7,477 bases of DNA from RQOF01 sp964461135 (GTDB taxonomy: Bacteria; Calditrichota; Calditrichia; RBG-13-44-9): NCBI GenBank assembly GCA_964461135.1, contig CAYWTB010000140.1, positions 1 to 7,477 of the forward strand, read 5' to 3'. The notes beneath the pieces are model-generated. The model was not told the origin of the DNA, made no database searches, and saw nothing but the letters and a program-made list of their open reading frames with translations. Position 1 is the first letter of the stretch. Each line of letters opens with the position of its first letter. The position numbers and the translations under genes were made by a program. Shown one piece after another: positions 1 through 6,131 of the stretch.

Positions 1-50
1 AAAGATGGATTACTTGTAATCTTTTACGAGTTCAGGTATTCATTATTGTG

Positions 51-80
51 AAGAGATTTAAATTTAAAAGGAAGTCCCTT
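51..80 (+). repeat. Degenerate hairpin related to the downstream terminators
   Basis: AAGAGATTT (51-59) can pair with AAGTCCCTT (72-80) through a 12-nt loop, with one A-C mismatch and one G-T wobble. The right arm matches GGAAGTCCCTT at 6942-6952, the right arm of the last terminator in the window, exactly over 11 bases. No T-tract follows (the next bases are ATATTTAATA). It may be a decayed terminator of a gene lying upstream of the window, or a relic of a repeated hairpin family. No gene end is visible before it. Confidence 0.4.
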
Positions 81-168
81 ATATTTAATATAATTATCTG
101 AGTGGTGATATTAGTTATTACTCATATTTATAAAAATATCATGGTTTTAAAAAGCGGGAGTTAACCTT

Positions 169-1524
169 ATGCTGTATTCACGGATCATTCGTTCGGTAAT
201 TGTCATAATTTTTCTAAGTGTTGCCGGCTCATTTGCCAGCAGCACACCTATAAAATTTAAAATGGATTTTGCCAGGTTTCAGTATGACAGTTCGTCTACC
301 TATGTAGAGGTTTACTATACGGCCTATGTTAAAATGGCGGACAGCCTGGAGAAAAACATAGTGGCACCGGCATCGGCAGCCCTTGATTTTGAACTTCTCA
401 AGGCGGGCACCGATTCCGTGCTGGTTAATGATCATATTAACCTGGATTTACAGGGAAATGGCTCACTGTCATCGGGTTTGAACGAGGGGACGGTCGGGAT
501 GCTGAAATTGATTCTGCCGGAAGGTAAATATCTTTTTCGCCTTTCCAATGATCAGGACACCCTGTCACATGAAGTGTCGGTGTTATCTTTTAAAAGTGAA
601 CACGTGACCATAAGTGATATTGAGTTATGCACGAATATTATCACTCATGTTACGGAGTCAGATAACGCCTATTATAAAAATACCATGCAGGTGATCCCTA
701 ATCCTTCTCTTCTGTATGGTAAAGGAATGCCGATGCTGTTTTATTATCTGGAACTGTATAATTTGAAGAAATCTGCAGGTGATCCCGGTGAGAAGGTATC
801 TGTTCAGGTAGTAGTAGCGGACCGGGACGGGAACATCCGATTAAAGCGTGAATATGGACGCAGCCGGAATGTAAATTCCACGGTAGAAAAAGGTACTTTC
901 AACGTTAGTAAACTGGAGTCCGGTTTGTATACTCTCATATTTGCGGTTTCAGATCCGGCGAATAATGAATCGGTATACAGGCGAAGAAACTTCTATGTGC
1001 ACAATCCCGATATTATAGTTGTGCGGGATGAACAGGAATTGAGCTATGCAGAAAGCCAGTTTGCATATATGACGGGAGATGAGCTGGACCGTAAATTTAC
1101 CCAGGCTCAATATCTGGCCAACAAATCGGAAATTCAGATTTACAATTTACTTAATTCTGTTGACAGCAAAAAAGAATTTCTGCTGAGGTTCTGGAAAACC
1201 CGGACGCGGGAAAATCCCGACCTTCTGGAAGACTATTATTCAAGGGTTGACTACACCAATGAAAATTTTAGAAGTGGTGGTACTAAGGGTTGGCAGACGG
1301 ATATGGGACGAGTTTATATTTTGTATGGCCCTCCCGACCAGATTGAAAGATATCCCAGTGGTCAAAATGAGAATCCTTATGAAATATGGCAATACCATAA
1401 TGTGGAAGGTGGTGTTGAATTTGATTTTGTGGACACAGAGGGATTTGGACAATACCGGCTGGTAAACTCCAGCAAACGCGGCGAGATTTCCGATCCTAAC
1501 TGGCGGGGTTACGTTTTCCGCTGA
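169..1524 (+). CDS. Exported GWxTD-domain protein
   Basis: This 451-residue protein has a signal peptide (about residues 1-23: basic start, hydrophobic IVIIFLSVAG, cleavage near SFAS). A long beta-rich region of no recognised function (about 25-285) follows, then the C-terminal GWxTD domain (about 290-445). The diagnostic GWQTD is at residues 374-378, followed by GRVYILYGPPDQIERYP, EIWQYHN, and FDFVD/GFGQYRLVNSS near the end. The domain is named for this motif and occurs in exported proteins of several uncultured or environmental phyla; its biochemical role is not established. The start is supported by GGGAG at 156-160, 8 nt before the ATG. A perfect terminator lies 47 nt after the stop, so the gene ends its own transcript. 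The only cysteine is at 154, well past the signal peptide, so it is not a lipoprotein. The family call is secure; the function is unknown. Confidence 0.9.
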   Translation: MLYSRIIRSVIVIIFLSVAGSFASSTPIKFKMDFARFQYDSSSTYVEVYYTAYVKMADSLEKNIVAPASAALDFELLKAGTDSVLVNDHINLDLQGNGSLSSGLNEGTVGMLKLILPEGKYLFRLSNDQDTLSHEVSVLSFKSEHVTISDIELCTNIITHVTESDNAYYKNTMQVIPNPSLLYGKGMPMLFYYLELYNLKKSAGDPGEKVSVQVVVADRDGNIRLKREYGRSRNVNSTVEKGTFNVSKLESGLYTLIFAVSDPANNESVYRRRNFYVHNPDIIVVRDEQELSYAESQFAYMTGDELDRKFTQAQYLANKSEIQIYNLLNSVDSKKEFLLRFWKTRTRENPDLLEDYYSRVDYTNENFRSGGTKGWQTDMGRVYILYGPPDQIERYPSGQNENPYEIWQYHNVEGGVEFDFVDTEGFGQYRLVNSSKRGEISDPNWRGYVFR

Positions 1525-1570
1525 TACTGACAGTCATGCAAAAGATCAATTTTATTTTCATTTATTCTAT

Positions 1571-1603
1571 TCTGGTCCGATTTTACATCGGACCAGATTT
1601 TTT
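1571..1603 (+). terminator. Rho-independent terminator after the GWxTD gene
   Basis: TCTGGTCCGA (1571-1580) and TCGGACCAGA (1588-1597) form a perfect 10-bp stem with a 7-nt loop, followed by six T (1598-1603). The position, 47 nt after the stop codon and ahead of the tRNA, separates the two transcripts. Further T-runs at 1611-1618 and 1624-1631 add to the unstructured tail. Confidence 0.93.
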
Positions 1604-1666
1604 ATGGTTATTTTTTTTAATTGTTTTTTTTCAATTCGTGTCCTAAATTTTTTCTCGATAATGTGT

Positions 1667-1739
1667 GCGGGTGTAACTCAGCTGGTAGAGTATCAGCTTC
1701 CCAAGCTGAGGGTCGCGGGTTCGAGTCCCGTCACCCGCT
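1667..1739 (+). tRNA. tRNA-Gly, anticodon CCC
   Basis: The full cloverleaf is readable. The acceptor stem is GCGGGTG (1667-1673) with CACCCGC (1732-1738) and discriminator T1739. The D stem is ACTC/GAGT, and the anticodon stem TCAGC/GCTGA encloses the 7-nt loop TTCCCAA. The T arm is GCGGG-TTCGAGT-CCCGT. Anticodon CCC lies at 1700-1702 and decodes the glycine codon GGG. The 3' CCA is not encoded (CAA follows the discriminator), so it must be added by tRNA nucleotidyltransferase. No terminator is visible between the tRNA and the gene starting at 1843, 103 nt further on, so co-transcription with that gene is possible. Confidence 0.97.
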
Positions 1740-1832
1740 CAATCTAATATCCGACCAGACCATATGCTAAGTAAATCAAATCACAACATTTTTTCAGGCC
1801 TGCCATTAGTTTTAAAAACGTTTAACTTTCTT

Positions 1833-1840
1833 GGAGGTGA
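1833..1840 (+). promoter_or_regulatory. Strong Shine-Dalgarno that fixes the start of the LPP20-like gene
   Basis: GGAGGTGA is a near-perfect anti-16S match. The core GGAGG ends 5 nt before ATG 1843. The in-frame TTG at 1831 overlaps this site and cannot be the start it serves. Confidence 0.85.
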
Positions 1841-1842
1841 CT

Positions 1843-2649
1843 ATGAGTAAGAAAATAATTTTCTTCCTGATCATTTTGATTCCTGTGGCATTTTATGCTC
1901 AGTATCTGGAAAAGACACCCAGTGGTGGTGTGGTTGACTGGACCGACCAGATGATACGGGAAGTGGGTATCGGAGCTCCTAATCCCAATTTACCCATCGG
2001 TGCACAGAGACCCAGTGCCATTGAAGCTGCCAAAAGGGTGGCCCTCAGAAATCTGCTGGAACGTGTGCAGGGAATGAATATAACATCGGAAGTGACCGTG
2101 CAGGAATATATGGTGGTCAGTGATGTTATTTATAACCGGGTGGAAGGTGCTGTCCGCAATTTCAGGGTAATTGACACCCGTTACAAGAGCGATGGCAGTG
2201 TGGAAGTGGAAGTGGAAGTTCCTCTCTCCGGAATTTACAGCACGGTCTTACCGGATTATATCCCCATGCAGGGACAGCCGTATGGTTATGAAGGGACCCC
2301 CAGTTCTACCGTGTACACCGGACTTATTATTGATGCACGTGGTTTGGGCCTGCGTCCGGCACTGGCCCCGAAGATTATAGATCAAAACGGTCTAGAAGTC
2401 TATGGTACCGGTTCGGTCAGTCGTGATTATGCACTGCAGATCGGGGTGGTGGGATATGAAAAAGATCTGAATCGCGCACGGGCCAATGAAAGGGTTACCA
2501 ACAATCCGCTGGTGGTTAAGGCGGTGGAAATTTCTGGAACTCATAATACTGACGTGGTGGTTTCCAATCAGGAGGCTAATATGATCCGCGCAGCTGCACA
2601 GAACCTTAACTTTCTGCAGCAGTGTAAAGTGATGCTTATTCTGGACTAA
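1843..2649 (+). CDS. Secreted LPP20-family-like protein with FlgT-N-like domain
   Basis: From ATG 1843 this is 268 residues. A signal peptide (1-19, ending FYA before QYLE) has no lipobox cysteine, so unlike the founding LPP20 lipoprotein this one should be soluble or peripheral in the periplasm. The segment around GVVDWTDQMIREVGIGAPNPN (29-49) and residues 57-130 (AAKRVALRNLLERVQG, then the Val-Glu-rich strand after SDGS) match the LPP20/FlgT-N type of domain. The C-terminal part opens with TGLIIDARGLGLRPALAPKI (159-178) and ends FLQQCKVMLILD, with the only cysteine at 261; this layout recurs in the family. The molecular role is unknown. The next gene begins 16 nt after the stop, so the two are co-transcribed. 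A (GTGGAA)3 tract at 2200-2217 encodes the Val-Glu repeat. Family placement is good; function is inferred only as envelope-associated. Confidence 0.85.
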   Translation: MSKKIIFFLIILIPVAFYAQYLEKTPSGGVVDWTDQMIREVGIGAPNPNLPIGAQRPSAIEAAKRVALRNLLERVQGMNITSEVTVQEYMVVSDVIYNRVEGAVRNFRVIDTRYKSDGSVEVEVEVPLSGIYSTVLPDYIPMQGQPYGYEGTPSSTVYTGLIIDARGLGLRPALAPKIIDQNGLEVYGTGSVSRDYALQIGVVGYEKDLNRARANERVTNNPLVVKAVEISGTHNTDVVVSNQEANMIRAAAQNLNFLQQCKVMLILD

Positions 2650-2665
2650 AACTAGGAGATAAAAT

Positions 2666-3826
2666 ATGAAAATTAAGATAGCAGTTATTTTCCTTACCAT
2701 CTTTGCCCTGTTTTACGTTATTGGTTGTGGAGGAGGCCAGAAAGCCCGCAAAGCTCAATCGGTGGTAGATAGTCCTGAAATCCATTATGACCGGGGTAAA
2801 ACGCTTCTGGATCAGGAAAAATATAATGATTCCATGTATGAGTTTCAACAGGCCGTCAGCCTGAATCCTAAATTTGCGCCGGCATATGAGGGAATGGCCT
2901 GGGTATATCTGGAAGAAGAAAATCTAAAATCAGCAATGGAGATGGCTGATAAATCACTGGATCTGGATGGGAAATGGGTGCTGGCGAAAATTGTGAGAGC
3001 CAAGGTAAAATCGAAAGAGGGTAAGCATGAGGATGCCATCAAAGAGGCCAGGAATGCTATTCAAGATGTTCCCAAGTCTTCGGTGCCGGACAAAAAAAGG
3101 GCGACTGTAGAAGGTTACATGACTCTGGGAGATGTGTACAAGCAGGCCAATATGTATAATGAGGCACAGGATGCCTATGGCAGGGTGCTGGAACTCGACA
3201 AGACAAATATGAAGGCCGATAAAGCAATTAAAGATCTTGCTGCCTATAAATCTGCTGTTTCTGGGCAGCGGCCGGAACTGCAGAAAATTGCCGGGCAGAA
3301 GGAAATTACCCGTTCGGATGTGGCAGTACTGTTTGCTCTGGAACTGCCGCTGCAGAAGATTTTCCGTGAAGCTCCCAAGCCCACGCAGGCTGGTTTTCGT
3401 CCGCCCACTGCACCGGTAATGGGACAGACTGATGCCATTAAAACCGGGGGGGAATTACCTCCCGATGTTCCGGAAAACCACTGGGCAAAGTCCTTCATTC
3501 AGGAAACCCTGGACAAAGGAGTTCTGGAGCTCATGCCTGATAATAAATTTCATCCCGATGAGAAGGTAGACCGGGCGGAATTTGCCAGGTTAATTGAAAA
3601 ATTTATGGTGCGCTACTGGAATGATCCTTCGCTGGAAACCCGTTTTTTCGGTCAGACATCTCCTTTTGCCGATGTGAACGGAACCTCGCCGGTATTTAAC
3701 GCGATAATGACCGTATCCACCCGTGGTGTGATGCCGGGTTTTGATGACGGTACCTTTAAACCGCTGGGGCCCGTTTCCGGAACCGAAGCGTTAAATATTA
3801 TCAGAAATCTGAAATCGAAATTGTAA
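2666..3826 (+). CDS. Lipoprotein with TPR repeats and C-terminal SLH domains
   Basis: This 386-residue protein has a lipoprotein signal: MKIKIAVIFLTIFALFY, then lipobox VIGC with the acylated Cys at 21, followed by GGGQKARK. Tetratricopeptide repeats fill about 37-195; clear units are 37-70 (ending FQQAVSLNPKF), 71-104, 105-137 and 147-180 (GDVYKQANMYNEAQDAYGRV). An SLH-like tail fragment, EITRSDVAVLFALELPL, lies at 213-229, then a Pro-rich linker (about 237-265). Two fuller SLH domains follow: about 267-318 (NHWAKSFIQETLDKGVLELM...DRAEFARLI) and 333-384 (FADVNG...RGVMPGFDDGTFKP). SLH domains bind cell-wall polymers or peptidoglycan and TPRs bind proteins, so this may tether an outer-membrane complex to the wall (inference). 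AGGAG (2654-2658) precedes the ATG by 7 nt. A terminator 53 nt after the stop closes the two-gene unit. Confidence 0.9.
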   Translation: MKIKIAVIFLTIFALFYVIGCGGGQKARKAQSVVDSPEIHYDRGKTLLDQEKYNDSMYEFQQAVSLNPKFAPAYEGMAWVYLEEENLKSAMEMADKSLDLDGKWVLAKIVRAKVKSKEGKHEDAIKEARNAIQDVPKSSVPDKKRATVEGYMTLGDVYKQANMYNEAQDAYGRVLELDKTNMKADKAIKDLAAYKSAVSGQRPELQKIAGQKEITRSDVAVLFALELPLQKIFREAPKPTQAGFRPPTAPVMGQTDAIKTGGELPPDVPENHWAKSFIQETLDKGVLELMPDNKFHPDEKVDRAEFARLIEKFMVRYWNDPSLETRFFGQTSPFADVNGTSPVFNAIMTVSTRGVMPGFDDGTFKPLGPVSGTEALNIIRNLKSKL

Positions 3827-3879
3827 TTATACATTTTAATTACGATAATAACTCAGGCCAATAACCACCGGAAGAGGTA

Positions 3880-3914
3880 AGGGACTCCCTTTAAGGGGAG
3901 TTCCTCGCTTTTTT
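3880..3914 (+). terminator. Terminator after the TPR/SLH gene; possible attenuator for the next gene
   Basis: AGGGACTCCCT (3880-3890) pairs with GGGGAGTTCCT (3895-3905), 11 bp with two G-T wobbles and loop TTAA. The spacer CGC is followed by six T (3909-3914). It lies 53 nt after the stop of the lipoprotein gene but only 31 nt before ATG 3946. Any promoter for the next gene must overlap the hairpin, or that gene relies on read-through. The left arm shares AAGGGACT with the terminator at 6917. Confidence 0.85.
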
Positions 3915-3945
3915 CACTTACAATGATCTCAGCAAAGGATAAATC

Positions 3946-5169
3946 ATGATTAAGAATTTGTTATGGCTGGTGTTTATTTTTATTCCGCTTATGTTGACAT
4001 CATCTTTTGCTCAATCGTATTCAACCATGCAGGCGGACGATATGACTCAGGAAGTGCTGGCCCGCGGAATGGGTGCCATAATAGCAGGCGACGCAGCCAA
4101 GGCAGAGGATGATGCGGTAGCCAATGCACTCCGCAATGCTGTGGAACAGGTAATCGGAACCATCATTCAGTCTGATGTTCTGGTTCAGAATTATCAGACT
4201 ATCGAAGACCGGATTTACAGCCACGCCCAGGGATATGTGGAACGGTACCAGGTGATCAATAAATCCCGCCAGGGTGAAACGATCCTGGAAGTAACTATTA
4301 AAGCGGTAGTGAGAAAGGGGAATCTGAAGGACAATCTGGAAGCACTGGGACTGTTAATGACCCGTAAGGGCAAACCCCGCCTCATGATAATAGTGGATGA
4401 ACGAAATATGGATACTCATTATTATACCTGGTCAATTGACATGAATACCACAGAAAATGAGGTGATGAATCAGCTGCTGGAAAAAGGATTTCCGTTTGTG
4501 GACAGGGAAGCCGCCATGCGGAAGATCGGGAAGGACATGGTAATGGCAACTATGGAAGGCGACGAGAAAGCGGCACAGATGCTGGCCACGCAATCGGGAG
4601 CCGAAGTCCTGATTGTAGGAAAGGCGGTGTCAAAAGTGGCACCCGGCGGTCCCTCGGCACTTATTCAGGCTGGTATGATGTCCTGCCAGGCAACTCTCAG
4701 TCTGCGGGCGTTGCGTGCGGATGACGGAACGATACTGGCAACCACCAGTCAGCAAGCTGCAGCTGCGCACATAGACCAGCTTACCGGCGGAACGCTGGCC
4801 CTGCAGAAGGCGGCCAAACTGGCGGCACAGGATCTGAGTGACAAAATTGTTAACCGCTGGCAGAAAGATGTTTACAGCGGAACCACCATTAATTTGCGCC
4901 TGATGAATGTGGAAACCTATTCTGACCTGGTGAAAATCAAAAATATGCTGCCTTACTATATCCGGGGCATTCAGAACATCTATCAGCGCGATTATTCGCA
5001 GAATACGGTACTGTTCGATATCGATGTTCGGGGTACAGCCAACCAGGTGGCAGAAGAACTGGCAATTAAAGATTTCTCACCTTATGCTATTGAGGTGATT
5101 AATGTAACCCAGAATACAATTACCGCCAAAGTAGCTAAATTAAAACCACAGGAGGATACTATCCGATGA
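3946..5169 (+). CDS. Secreted FlgT-like protein (N- and M-type domains)
   Basis: This 407-residue protein has a signal peptide of about 22 residues (cleavage after SSFA) and no lipobox. Residues about 45-125 form a FlgT-N/LPP20-like domain: NALRNAVEQVIGTIIQSDVL, then VQNYQTIEDRIY, then LEVTIKAVV. The middle (about 135-300) begins GLLMTRKGKPRLMIIVDE and continues FPFVDREAAM, GAEVLIVGKAVSKV and LRALRADDGTILATTSQQAA. It has the strand/helix order of the CsgG-like fold seen in FlgT-M. Residues about 306-400 form a further small domain (NLRLMNVETYSDLVKIKNML). The Vibrio protein FlgT is a periplasmic flagellar H-ring protein, but no flagellar gene is in view, so this is an architectural resemblance and not a flagellar assignment. 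AAAGGA (3934-3939) precedes the ATG. The stop overlaps the next start (ATGA), which indicates translational coupling and suggests a shared complex with the CsgG-family neighbour. Confidence 0.82.
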   Translation: MIKNLLWLVFIFIPLMLTSSFAQSYSTMQADDMTQEVLARGMGAIIAGDAAKAEDDAVANALRNAVEQVIGTIIQSDVLVQNYQTIEDRIYSHAQGYVERYQVINKSRQGETILEVTIKAVVRKGNLKDNLEALGLLMTRKGKPRLMIIVDERNMDTHYYTWSIDMNTTENEVMNQLLEKGFPFVDREAAMRKIGKDMVMATMEGDEKAAQMLATQSGAEVLIVGKAVSKVAPGGPSALIQAGMMSCQATLSLRALRADDGTILATTSQQAAAAHIDQLTGGTLALQKAAKLAAQDLSDKIVNRWQKDVYSGTTINLRLMNVETYSDLVKIKNMLPYYIRGIQNIYQRDYSQNTVLFDIDVRGTANQVAEELAIKDFSPYAIEVINVTQNTITAKVAKLKPQEDTIR

Positions 5170-6065
5170 AATTTTTACTTTTAAGTATGTTAAGTTTGAT
5201 TATTGCAATGCAGGCGTTTGCCGATGATCTGCAGGGATTGAAAAAACGATTAGCTGTAGTGGATTTTGAAGACCGCAGCGGCTGGGGGCATAATATCGGA
5301 ACGGGCCTGGCTGATATGCTGGTAACGGAGCTGGTGAAAAGTGGTAAATTTATGGTCATAGAACGTCAGGAATTATCCAAGATTCTGGAAGAACAGGGGC
5401 TGGGGCTATCCGGAGCTGTCACTCCCCAGAGTGCAGCCCAGGTGGGCAAACTGCTGGGAGTGGAATTAATGGTGATGGGAAGTGTATCGGAATTTGGTGA
5501 GAAAAAATCCGGCCTGGGCGGTGGTATTGGAAAACTGGGAATAGGTGGTAAATTAACCAAGAGACAGGCCAGGGCAGTGGTTGATGTCCGTCTGGTGAAT
5601 ACCAATACGGGAGAAATTGTGCTGGCGGAAAGCGCGGAAGGTGAGGAGAGCAGTACCGGAGTTGATAAAATAAATGTTAGTGACATCGATTTTGGGAATC
5701 CAACTCACTGGGATCAGACGTTGTTGGGTAAAGCCAGCCGTAAGTCCATCGAGAAGTGTGTGGATTATGTCTCCAAGGCCATGAATAAAATTCCCTGGGA
5801 GGGGAAGGTAATCAAAGTAAATGATGATGGCACTCTTTATATGAAACCCGGATCTGCAGGTGGTGTGAAACCGGGTATGGAATTTGCAATATATTCTCAG
5901 GGCGAAGAACTTATCGATCCGGATACGGGAATTTCCCTGGGCAGTGAAGAACGCAAGATCGGGAAAATAAAAGTGGTCCAGGACATTGGCGACGGCAAAG
6001 CATGTAAAGCGATTATCATGTCCGGAACCGGTTTTAATGTCAGTGATCTGGTACGTATTAAATAA
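5166..6065 (+). CDS. CsgG/HfaB-family protein with FlgT-C-like tail
   Basis: This 299-residue protein has a signal peptide of about 19 residues (AFA before DD). The CsgG/HfaB core spans about 28-205: RLAVVDFEDRSGW, LADMLVTELVKSGKFMVIER, the helix ELSKILEEQGL, AAQVGKLLGVELMVMGSVSEF and VVDVRLVNTNTGEIV. A glycine-rich stretch (116-128) lies where CsgG has its first transmembrane hairpin. Residues about 211-299 (WEGKVIKVNDDGTLYMKPGS, GVKPGMEFAIYSQGEEL, GKIKVVQDIGDGKA) form a small beta domain resembling FlgT-C. CsgG itself is a lipidated nonameric outer-membrane export pore; this protein has no cysteine at its cleavage site (cysteines only at 198 and 280), so lipidation is unlikely. Whether it forms a pore is unknown. 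AGGAGG (5150-5155) lies in the 3' end of the previous gene, which it overlaps by 4 nt. There are no curli subunit genes nearby. Confidence 0.9.
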   Translation: MKFLLLSMLSLIIAMQAFADDLQGLKKRLAVVDFEDRSGWGHNIGTGLADMLVTELVKSGKFMVIERQELSKILEEQGLGLSGAVTPQSAAQVGKLLGVELMVMGSVSEFGEKKSGLGGGIGKLGIGGKLTKRQARAVVDVRLVNTNTGEIVLAESAEGEESSTGVDKINVSDIDFGNPTHWDQTLLGKASRKSIEKCVDYVSKAMNKIPWEGKVIKVNDDGTLYMKPGSAGGVKPGMEFAIYSQGEELIDPDTGISLGSEERKIGKIKVVQDIGDGKACKAIIMSGTGFNVSDLVRIK

Positions 6066-6121
6066 ATACAGACTGTGAAAAATTTTAACACTCTATACCT
6101 TAAAAAGCAACTGGTAGGAAC

Positions 6122-6126
6122 GGAGG
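6122..6126 (+). promoter_or_regulatory. Shine-Dalgarno that fixes the start of the FecR-domain gene
   Basis: GGAGG lies 5 nt before ATG 6132. The upstream in-frame GTG at 6075 has no comparable site in front of it, and starting there would place about 19 polar residues ahead of the signal peptide. Confidence 0.8.
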
Positions 6127-6131
6127 ACTCT

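Noticed and set aside
1..25. Palindrome at the window edge (GATTAC-TT-GTAATC within AAAGAT/ATCTTT)
   Set aside because: It is short, AT-rich, without a T-tract and cut by the window edge, so it cannot be judged as a terminator of an unseen gene.
1619..1636. AATTG-T8-CAATT inverted repeat as a second terminator
   Set aside because: A 5-bp AT-rich stem is too weak, and the perfect hairpin at 1571 already terminates the transcript.
1657..1662. GATAAT as a -10 box for the tRNA
   Set aside because: It ends 4 nt before the mature tRNA, so initiation would fall inside the tRNA. A weak alternative pair (TTGTTT 1621, TAAATT 1644, 17-nt spacing) is possible but too poor to annotate.
1831..1842. TTG start giving a longer LPP20-like protein
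   Set aside because: The TTG overlaps the Shine-Dalgarno GGAGGTGA; ATG 1843 has ideal spacing and begins directly with a normal signal peptide.
6075..6131. GTG start giving a longer FecR-domain protein
   Set aside because: There is no ribosome site ahead of it, and it adds a polar stretch before the signal peptide. GGAGG at 6122 points to ATG 6132.
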